From: Gillisia sp.
GTDB taxonomy: Bacteria > Bacteroidota > Bacteroidia > Flavobacteriales > Flavobacteriaceae
Reading direction: 5' to 3'
Assembly: GCA_024635655.1 (NCBI GenBank)
Contig: JAGXIL010000077.1
Span: 1-46,579 of the forward strand
Length of the DNA stretch: 46,579 nucleotides
This document shows positions 41,701-46,579 of this stretch, one piece after another. The position numbers were made by a program, and so were the translations under genes. The notes below the pieces were generated by a model. It worked only from the letters and a program-made list of their open reading frames with translations, did no database searches and had not been told where the DNA came from. Within the stretch, counting starts at the first letter, position 1. Every line of letters begins with the position of its first letter.

Positions 41701-43502
41701 GGTTGTGATCCTCCGTTGCAATGGTCTGTTCCGTTATCTATTTCATCCTGATTAGTATATCCATCCTGATCATAATCTACAGTAGGGTCGTAATCCATCT
41801 CTCCAGGTAACGGGCAAATGAAATCATCAGGCTCAAGAACCACGAGATTTCCGTCTAAAGTTACCACCCATATAGTACCCGGAAAAGGGTCTGAATCACT
41901 GTTACAGGTAACACCCAATGCATTTCCTCCCAGATTGGAAGCAAAAGAAGGGGTAAGTTCCTTAAGACTTCCATCTGCATTGAGTTCTACCCTTCGAAGT
42001 TCTCCTGTATTTACGCCTGCAATTAAATTTCCTTTCATTACATCATTAAAATTTGAGGCTGTATATTCATCTATTCCATTGGTATTTGTTCCCCAAATAG
42101 TCACTAATTCATCCACAGGTCCATCAGGATTTGCATCTCCAGGCCCACGGTAATCTCCCTCCTGAGGATTGGCTGTTTTTACAGGGGGCCAGTTAGCCGG
42201 AAGACCTAAATTAGGATCGGTAGTAAATCCATTGGTATTTTTAGTGGGATGATAGATCAATGTTCTAAAAACAGCTCCTTCTGTACCTGTTTCCGCCGGA
42301 TTGGTGTACAGGCCGGCTCCGAAAGGATTAGCTCTTACGGGAGTAGGATGCCCTCCATAGAAACTTCCGAAAACGTAATTTTGAATATCCAAAGTTACCA
42401 GGCTGAGGTGATCTTTATTGTTTATTTTTTCGCCGTCAGCTGTAGCAGTACTGCTACCGGGTTCATTAGGATCGTAATCATTATTGGCAGATCCACCTCC
42501 TTCATTAACCGGAAATCCACCCCAGCCACCGTTAGCTCCATTATCGGTCACATAAACCGCTCCACTTTCTGTAACTACCAGATCATAGGTATTTCTATAA
42601 CCCGGAGAAAAAATTTGTACCGGACCACCGGGAACTATCATTGCCTGGTTGAGCCCGTCATTACCTCCAAAAGGATCATTTACATCTATTCCGTCATAGC
42701 CTGGAGCATCGGGATCGGTAACTCCGTTGACATTTTCTCTTGTAGGATCATCCAGAGTAGGTAGGTCATAGATATATTTCCTTCCGTTATCATCGAGGAT
42801 CGGCATGCTCTCGATCTGAGTTAGATTAACAGATAGAACAGCTGCTGAAAGGGCATACTCGGTGGTATATGCAAAGTTTTTAGACGGCCCACCTGCATTG
42901 GTATGGCCTCCTTGAGCTACGATGAGATAGTCTGTTCCATTCACCGTCACAAATTCAAGGCCATTGGTGGCATGGTTCTCTTCTGAACGCGGAAGTCCGC
43001 GCACTATATCCACCTCGTCCCAGGCACTGCCATTCCAGGTAAGCCGTGTAATGATACCGGAATTGGTATCCAGGCCAACATCTCCACCTCCGCCCGCACC
43101 AATTCTAAAGTCGCTTGAGGTAACATAGATCACAGGATTGGCAGATGTACCTGATACGGTTAAGCCAATGGTTTCCCTTTCTGTGCTGGAATATAAAGTT
43201 CCATCATCGTTATGATCCTCTATTTCAAGAATACCGTTCAATACCTCGGCTTTAAGCACCACGTAATCGCCAGGGCCATTACGCTGTATGGTAAATATTT
43301 TTATTTGCCCGGTATATTCTGCAACGTAAAGCCTTCCATCAGGACCAAACATTAAAGATGTTCCGTTTGAAATAGCGCCCTTACTATCAAAATTTATCCC
43401 GTTCTGGGAAAAACTTTGTGCATTGACATTTGTAAATCCCGCCAGAAACAAAAAACCGAAGAGCATAACAAATCGGCATTTTAAGGTGTACAAATTTTCC
43501 AT
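35781..43502 (-). CDS. giant T9SS-exported multidomain protein (propeller, malectin and Ig-like repeats)
   Basis: 2573 residues. Signal peptide 1-28. About 30-560: a glucose/sorbosone-dehydrogenase-like beta-propeller (LMFGPDGRLYVAEYTGQIKI). About 565-635: Asp-rich calcium-binding repeats (DYDQDGYTNQDE, NDTDDDNDGILD). About 640-890: a lectin-like sandwich. Then three rounds of a cadherin-like module (from 892, 1261, 1728) followed by a malectin-type domain (RINAGGPAI..., about 984-1157, 1354-1526, 1820-1994), separated by one or two He_PIG Ig-like modules (GGDGDLVYSMTGAP). About 2191-2338: two MopE-like DGDGFG/CDGKDNNCDG units. About 2338-2460: a GCTxxxW Cys domain. 2470-2573: type A sorting domain (SIKLYPNPASAEVYLQV). 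Likely exported or surface-bound glycan-binding protein; the propeller's enzymatic role is unproven. Confidence 0.93.
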   Translation of the reverse strand: MENLYTLKCRFVMLFGFLFLAGFTNVNAQSFSQNGINFDSKGAISNGTSLMFGPDGRLYVAEYTGQIKIFTIQRNGPGDYVVLKAEVLNGILEIEDHNDDGTLYSSTERETIGLTVSGTSANPVIYVTSSDFRIGAGGGGDVGLDTNSGIITRLTWNGSAWDEVDIVRGLPRSEENHATNGLEFVTVNGTDYLIVAQGGHTNAGGPSKNFAYTTEYALSAAVLSVNLTQIESMPILDDNGRKYIYDLPTLDDPTRENVNGVTDPDAPGYDGIDVNDPFGGNDGLNQAMIVPGGPVQIFSPGYRNTYDLVVTESGAVYVTDNGANGGWGGFPVNEGGGSANNDYDPNEPGSSTATADGEKINNKDHLSLVTLDIQNYVFGSFYGGHPTPVRANPFGAGLYTNPAETGTEGAVFRTLIYHPTKNTNGFTTDPNLGLPANWPPVKTANPQEGDYRGPGDANPDGPVDELVTIWGTNTNGIDEYTASNFNDVMKGNLIAGVNTGELRRVELNADGSLKELTPSFASNLGGNALGVTCNSDSDPFPGTIWVVTLDGNLVVLEPDDFICPLPGEMDYDPTVDYDQDGYTNQDEIDNGTDHCNGGSQPADFDKAAGGNLVSDLNDTDDDNDGILDAEDPFQLGDPLKTGSDAFVVPVINELFSSNTELKGYLGLGLTGLMNNGDPNPNWLNWLDRRDDPNDPNPNDILGGAIGAMTMQMTSGTASGTFNTQEKGFQYGVQVDQTTGIFTVAGRLLNFSDPLQLYGNSSAPNGELGIFIGDGTQSNYVKFVLTPSGITAQQEITDNPLAALNLEIPAGDRPASNASLYFHINPSNGEIDLEYQFDNGPRISAGTITAQGAVLNAIQQAGTDLAVGFIGTSNAAGVEVEGTWDFLNVTVDSPVIVQDLPDLVKTVGAADENFDLNEYFYDDKGLDNLTYTIEANTNTSIGTTINSNILTLSYPSAPAITDITIRATDSDLNSVEQTFTVTVQDVLAVLYRINAGGPAITSIDEEMDWGADTSAENSLYLTSPGSNSIYAGSISGYTHEVDQTTTPVSIFGSERYDGVAGAPNLTYSFPVSQSGLYEVRLYMGNGYYGTSEPGQRIFDVTIEGLSYTNLNDIDLSATFGHEIGGVITNVVEVTDGSIDISLIHGVENPLINGIEILSSSGNVTPVDTPIEVAEISEQLNVVGENLDGSLVVSATGGDGNLSYSMSGAPLGVYIEPTNGQIGGTIDLNADADSPYIVTITVDDNDDKSSDAVSTSFTWTITTGEPIIVQDLPNLVKTIGAADQNINLNEYFDDDKGLENLIYTVESNTNTSIGAAVNSNILTLSFPSTPAISDITIRATDLDFKFIEQTFKVTVQDDLAVLYRVNAGGPAITSIDAEMDWGADTSAENSPYLSEPGSNTTFDGSISGYTNEVDQTNTPVSIFGTERFDGVAGAPNLTYSFPVSQSGLYEVRLYMGNGYYGTSEPGQRIFNVTIEGLSYTNLNDIDLSATFGHEIGGVITNVVEVTDGSIDISLIHGVENPLINGIEILDASGSEAPIEIAAIADQVNTVGDNLDGTLVVSATGGDGDLVYSITGAPKGVTINSATGVISGTIDMEADVSSPYSVLIKVDDSDAETTDAVTTGFTWTVTETPQTLIQVAAVADQSNNVGDNLDGTLVVSATGGDGDLVYSMTGAPLGVLINSSTGVINGTIDLGAHASSPYAVVVKVDDSDGTSEDAVTTGFTWTISKGEPVLVGTMPDLERYVDAPDESINLDSYFDDDQGVENLTYTAQSSNSSIGVSVTGNILQINYPSVPANSNIKITATDEQNNSVEQNFTVTVLEISLVLHRVNAGGPAIASIDGEKDWGADTSVENSIYLIEPGSNTVAGYTMTSYDSDVDLTTTPTDIFTSERSDNNSGAPNMTYSFPVPKSGTYQVRLYFGSGNNGNSRVGRQIFDVEIEGVIYPELDDLDLIVAFGHQVGGVISQTIEVVDGFINISFIHGAKKNPMINGIEIINASETTSPIQVSQIQDQNNIAGDELDGSLMASATGGDGDLAYSMTGAPSGVTINSTSGIISGTIDINADLSSPYSVVVKVDDSDTETTDAVTTSFTWTVSETPQNPIQVAAIANQANTVGDNLDGSLVVSATGGDGDLVYSMTGAPLGVTINSASGVISGTIDMNADLSSPYSVVVKVDDSDTENSDAKTTGFTWTITAEGCLEENKLTWYIDSDGDGFGFGDPVSSLQSCEQPVGYVGDNTDCDDSDYTTYPGAPEICDGKDNNCDGNIDENLQISIWYADKDGDGFGDPNDSVESCNQPNGYVADNTDCNDNDNTIYPGATEVPNDGIDQDCNGEDLVDVVLQGCTAEFWAGSSGWCSTYQPTDSFFTVFGITNKRGINGKANEVTLLEALSLNKGGYDKLAKQATAALLNACSSAVNYEYPEAQIKTDVQEVFNNSANNNSHANKLSSTYETANNAGCPTGDISTLALKSSEDNTKQAITISDEEPYQEEVISIKLYPNPASAEVYLQVSDPTVLIQTVAMYDYNGRYIRTYSIGRDLNSEGREKYSFNISGMPNGVYILKVSTESPEVFTLRLIKED
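38935..39216. repeat. near-identical internal repeat, copy 1 (malectin domain 2)
   Basis: This stretch matches 40048-40329 (offset 1113 bp) with only scattered differences; the run from about 38957 to 39175 is almost unbroken. Identity at the DNA level, including third codon positions, points to recent duplication or gene conversion. The third malectin domain is clearly more diverged. Confidence 0.9.
40048..40329. repeat. near-identical internal repeat, copy 2 (malectin domain 1)
   Basis: Second copy of the repeat at 38935-39216, inside the first malectin domain. Similarity continues at lower level over the whole 1.1-kb cadherin-malectin-Ig unit. Confidence 0.9.
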
Positions 43503-43992
43503 AATTGAAATATATATTAAGAATTAAAATCTGAAAATTTAAGAAAGTGAGTTATAAAGACCCTACATAATGATATTTCCCATCAGGATGTCATATATGC
43601 GTATTAATCCACAATTTCTAAGATTTCAGGAATATCGGTTTGAATTTTAAATATCAAACCATCTATGGAGATACTACTGATCGAAGATAATTTTCGTGTT
43701 GTCAAATTAACCTATGAGGGTTAATACTATTAGGGATAACTTTTGAGGGTTTTGGAATATCAATTAACTCTGAAGAAATTTGGGGAGAAAAAATGAATTG
43801 TATTTGAACGAAAATAATAAAATAAATTTTTAATCTGATTTAGGAAAATAATAAAAATAATATCGTGGTAAAATTAGGGGAAATTACTACCTTCAATTTT
43901 TAGTTCCAATCTTTGGCTTAATTTTGGGGAAGGTTAATTGCATTTTTAAGTACTTGGTTTAATTAAGTTTTATATTCATCTAAATTCGGATT
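43503..43992. other. intergenic stretch with a gene relic
   Basis: 490 bp between divergent genes. It holds the response-regulator-like fragment at 43665-43724 (separate entry). Otherwise AT-rich with stops in all frames and no recognisable promoter for the giant gene. Confidence 0.45.
43665..43724 (+). pseudogene. N-terminal fragment of a response regulator
   Basis: A 19-codon frame reading MEILLIEDNFRVV then six more residues and TAA. The first 13 residues match the first strand and acidic pair of an OmpR-type receiver domain. The frame then stops and nothing further of a receiver domain follows. A short match can be chance, so this is a suspected relic only. Confidence 0.35.
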
Positions 43993-44481
43993 ATGAGAAT
44001 AAATGTTGACTTATTTAATAGCTCCTTTAAAATCCGTATTTCGGGCGGGCAAATAATTGCCAATCCTGTAAACGAGAGAATATATAGTCCCCCAAAAATA
44101 AGAAAAAGGAAAATTAAGAATATTTTATGTCTGAAATATTTTTGGAATAGACTCCTCTTTTTACCAGAAAGCTTTACTCATCCACCTCAAACTCCTATTA
44201 ATAATATTTGGTTAGAGGAAACCGGAATTTCGGAAGTTAGGATAGTAAGTTCCATTCTTGCAGAAAAGTTAGGGTTACCATATAATTCTACAAAAATATA
44301 TAGTGCTTTGGAAGAATCTCATAAAATTTACCACGAAGATTTTCCAGGTGATTTTGTTTTAGAATTTAGGGGTGAGCGATTGGGTATGGCAATATTGGAT
44401 ATTTGCTATAATATAAATCAAGTTGCAAGTCCTATTTATAGATTTAATCCTGAAATGAAAAATTTTAAGGGGTTATTTTAA
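43993..44481 (+). CDS. hypothetical protein
   Basis: 162 residues, basic in the first third (KIRKRKIKN at about 36-44), no signal peptide or membrane segment. A helical middle (VRIVSSILAEKLGLP) and a C-terminal part with FVLEFRGERLGMAI suggest a small folded protein. I recognise no family. AT-rich composition is like the surrounding spacer DNA and its neighbours are unrelated, so it may be a recently acquired gene. No clear promoter or ribosome-binding site was found. Confidence 0.6.
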   Translation: MRINVDLFNSSFKIRISGGQIIANPVNERIYSPPKIRKRKIKNILCLKYFWNRLLFLPESFTHPPQTPINNIWLEETGISEVRIVSSILAEKLGLPYNSTKIYSALEESHKIYHEDFPGDFVLEFRGERLGMAILDICYNINQVASPIYRFNPEMKNFKGLF

Positions 44482-44885
44482 TTTAAATCCTTCTTATTAA
44501 CTTCATTAATGAACTGGTTACCCTTTTATAATTAGATCTACCACAATATATCTCACCTAAGTAAACCTTTTTCATGTTGGGGGTTATTTCTACAGTAAAT
44601 CTCAAACTATCTACACAAAACCTATTTCCTAAAGCTGAAAATCACTAAGCCACATCTTAATTTCCCCTGAACAATCCTAATTATACTGTTAGGTTAATTA
44701 CTTTAACATTCAATAAAAATTGTTGGCATATTCTTAGCATTTTTAATTTAAATAAAATTCTGTAAGAAAAAACTGATTACAATTATTGAAACAGATTTTA
44801 ATGGAATAATTTATTTTTTTATCGTTGATATTTGATTAACGATAATTTGAAAATTTGTGCATTTTGCCCCAATCCCCAACCCTAT
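44482..44885. other. intergenic stretch, nothing recognised
   Basis: 404 bp, AT-rich. Only short frames with stops, no hairpin terminator or promoter of the expected type found. A TTG-initiated extension of the following gene (from 44832) runs into this stretch and is rejected. Confidence 0.45.
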
Positions 44886-45647
44886 ATGAAATATTTGAAC
44901 TTGGTACTTTTGGTACTGTTACCCCTATTTTGCACAAGCCAGACGACCAAAGAAAAAAAATCAAAAAGAATTATTTTACACACCTCCATTAATGTTAAAG
45001 GTGGTGATATATCCTATGAGAAAGGCAGGGTTTTTTTCTCAATAGATTCAATTACCGGGACAATTTTCCCTTCGAAGGTACCTGACCTTTATACAGCTGA
45101 TGTATTTGTTAGGACTCTTCTAGATATTAATACTGAGGGAGGGGGGCAATCTTTGGAATTAAACAAAAAGGCCTTAATTATCACCTGTGGTAACAAACTA
45201 TCTTTTCACAATTGGAATATTAATGTTGCTGATTATTTCTCTGGAATTTATACCGACCTTAAGGTTATTCCCGAACTGTACAATAAGACAGAAGATCATA
45301 CCTTAACTATTTCCGGAGGAAATTCTTTTTCCCTCGAAACCTGGAATACCACAGCCGAAGTTAATCTTTATGAGCAGCAGTATTCCAGTTCAAATTGCGC
45401 ACCAAAAGACTTTACTATTTATAAGGTAGATGCTATAAAGGCTGAAATTTTAGGTGTTGTACCGTTTTTCACAATAACAAATTTCAATAGTGGTGATGTG
45501 AGTAAGACTCTCGCCTTCACATCTTTATCAGCTCTTACTAATAACTCAAAAATTTCAGAATTCAAAGTTGGAGAAATTTTCATTTTAGAGTTTCCTACTA
45601 CAAAATTAGAATTAAATGGAGACTCTGGAGTGTTTATTAATGCTTGA
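44886..45647 (+). CDS. secreted hypothetical protein
   Basis: 253 residues from the ATG at 44886, which places a clean signal peptide at the N-terminus (MKYLNLVLLVLLPLFCTSQ). The mature part is Ser/Thr/Asn-rich and predicted mostly beta: ILHTSINVKGGDISYEKG, then LEIN-type strands such as LTISGGNSFSLETWN. Two similar segments (ALIITCGNKLSFHNWN and HTLTISGGNSFSLETWN) hint at an internal duplication. A GTG/TTG start further upstream would hide the signal peptide. No family recognised; likely periplasmic or surface protein. The neighbours downstream are also secreted or lipoprotein genes. Confidence 0.72.
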   Translation: MKYLNLVLLVLLPLFCTSQTTKEKKSKRIILHTSINVKGGDISYEKGRVFFSIDSITGTIFPSKVPDLYTADVFVRTLLDINTEGGGQSLELNKKALIITCGNKLSFHNWNINVADYFSGIYTDLKVIPELYNKTEDHTLTISGGNSFSLETWNTTAEVNLYEQQYSSSNCAPKDFTIYKVDAIKAEILGVVPFFTITNFNSGDVSKTLAFTSLSALTNNSKISEFKVGEIFILEFPTTKLELNGDSGVFINA

Positions 45648-45734
45648 TCTGGTGGTAATGGGAATATTAAAAGGATGTGGATTTTATTAAGTACTTAATA
45701 ATCAAAACAGATGTAAATTTTATTTAGAATCAAA

Positions 45735-45857
45735 ATGAAAAAAAGACAATCCAGTTCACGTGCACCCCCAGAATCTATGGATTTCATACTGAGAAGTGAG
45801 AAACCGGTGCCACCTGTAAACCGAAAACAGGTAATTTATTTAATACAAAAAAAATAA
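45735..45857 (+). CDS. 40-residue ORF, probably frameshifted
   Basis: ATG at 45735, TAA at 45855. Product is basic (MKKRQSSSRAPPES, then ILRSEKPVPPVNRKQV). It ends at an A8 run (45847-45854). In the next frame the sequence stays open to TAA at 45967 and encodes credible protein (VTKIDLSDFYPEFAIDLPV). One added base in the A run would join both into about 78 residues. Either a broken gene, a programmed slip or a base-calling error. Confidence 0.4.
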   Translation: MKKRQSSSRAPPESMDFILRSEKPVPPVNRKQVIYLIQKK

Positions 45858-45980
45858 AAATAATACCCTCGTCACTAAAATAGATCTGAGCGACTTTTAT
45901 CCGGAATTTGCCATAGATCTTCCAGTTTATACTGGTAGTAACATCAAAATAACTAAAAACAATTTTTAAATATAATTATA

Positions 45981-46579
45981 ATGAAAAATTTGCTTTATAT
46001 ATTACTACTTATCACAATATCTGCCTGCTCACCGGATAATGACTATGAGCTTTTGGAGAATCAATTTGAACACCTAGAATCAAAAAATTTTAAATCGAAG
46101 CCTCATTTAAATCTGGATACTAACGAGATTAATATGATGGTAAACAGTTCTACTGTAAATTGCCGTGGAGAAATGGAAGGCACCTGCCTGCTCGTGCAGG
46201 AAGGTGATATGATAGGTACAGAAAATTGGGAAAATTTCTATTATTATGACAGTATCGAAGGTTTCAATTATGAAGCCGGTTTTGTTTATGCGCTCATAGT
46301 CAAGAAAACAAACGTAGGAAACCCTCCAGCAGGTGGTTCATCCATTAAGTACGAGCTAGTGGAGATCGTATCCAAAGAAGCCCAAGAAACAACAGTACCT
46401 GATAATGCAACCGAAATTAGCACTGTTAACGAACTTACTGCGGGGTTGAAATCCGGCGGAAACTTGTATTTAAAAGCTGGAAACTATGTTTTACCTAACT
46501 CCCTTATTTTTCAAAACAATATATCCAATCTACAGGTTACTGGTGCCGACGGGGCAGTAATAACCGGAGATTTTAAAAA
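45981..46579 (+). CDS. DUF4377-like lipoprotein with beta-helix region, cut by right edge
   Basis: ATG at 45981, open to the window edge (199 codons). A lipoprotein signal ends in ISAC at about residue 15. Residues 55-135 resemble DUF4377: Cys-x7-Cys in NCRGEMEGTCLLV, WENFYYYDSIEGFNYEAGF, then NPPAGGSSIKYELVEI. From about 145 a new region starts (ISTVNELTAGLKSGGNLYLKAGNYVLP) that looks like the opening of a right-handed beta-helix, as in pectate-lyase-like or parallel-beta-helix proteins. The whole is probably a surface-anchored protein; the catalytic or binding part is off the edge. Confidence 0.82.
   Translation, partial: MKNLLYILLLITISACSPDNDYELLENQFEHLESKNFKSKPHLNLDTNEINMMVNSSTVNCRGEMEGTCLLVQEGDMIGTENWENFYYYDSIEGFNYEAGFVYALIVKKTNVGNPPAGGSSIKYELVEIVSKEAQETTVPDNATEISTVNELTAGLKSGGNLYLKAGNYVLPNSLIFQNNISNLQVTGADGAVITGDFK

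Noticed and set aside
35781..43502. Repeated sequence that could suggest a CRISPR array or tandem genes
   Set aside because: The repeats are about 1.1 kb apart, in frame and encode malectin/Ig-like modules of one protein.
44832..44885. TTG-initiated extension of the secreted hypothetical protein
   Set aside because: It would bury a clean signal peptide that starts at the ATG at 44886.

Overview
The window looks like a chromosomal segment from a marine-type Flavobacteriaceae/Bacteroidota genome. The evidence is AT-rich intergenic DNA, promoters of the TTG-N19/20-TAnnTTTG type before tRNA genes and deoC, almost no Shine-Dalgarno sequences, a giant secreted protein with a type IX secretion C-terminal sorting domain, and a tyrosine ammonia-lyase that resembles the Flavobacterium enzyme.

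Layout. (1) About 1-8450: an aryl-polyene/flexirubin-type pigment locus. A tight minus-strand operon encodes FabG-like reductase, LpxL-like acyltransferase, dehydratase-like hotdog protein, thioesterase, ketosynthase, short ketosynthase-like subunit, acyl carrier protein, and a second ketosynthase cut by the left edge. A tyrosine ammonia-lyase lies just upstream, with a flavin-dependent halogenase-like gene diverging from it. The lyase would make 4-coumarate as starter, the type II PKS-like enzymes would extend it, and the halogenase-like protein may chlorinate it. (2) 8450-13500: tRNA-Ser, tRNA-Pro and tRNA-Arg amid repeats and decayed tRNA copies, plus a lipoprotein, dodecin, glucokinase and deoC. 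(3) 13537-16854: a minus-strand DNA-repair operon, Fpg-like glycosylase followed by the three LigD domains as three separate cistrons; no ku gene is visible. (4) 16855-25300: a small conserved gene, lipoprotein amidase, glycogen phosphorylase, PepSY-like secreted protein, manganese catalase with a broken or overlapping 3' end, and an SPW-repeat membrane protein. (5) 25710-30615: a plus-strand cluster of a MATCAP/DUF1704 (QEGLA) metallopeptidase, a GshB-like ATP-grasp ligase, an AstE/aspartoacylase-like zinc hydrolase and an MccF-like S66 peptidase. This is my best candidate for an uncharacterised pathway: one ligase and three hydrolases predicted to act on small peptides or protein tails. (6) 30709-35396: a minus-strand operon of LLM flavin oxidoreductase, trehalose-synthase-like GH13, alpha-glucosidase GH13 and a homologue of the Anabaena sensory rhodopsin transducer, with no rhodopsin gene in the window. 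(7) 35781-43502: a 2573-residue T9SS-exported protein with beta-propeller, malectin, Ig-like, MopE-like and sorting modules, including a recent internal duplication. (8) 43503-46579: relics and small secreted proteins of unknown role, ending in a cut DUF4377-like lipoprotein.

Several frame breaks (LigD phosphoesterase start, manganese catalase tail, a small ORF near 45.85 kb) could be real decay, frameshifting or base-calling errors. Raw reads would decide. Family names come from reading the protein sequences by eye; no database search was run.
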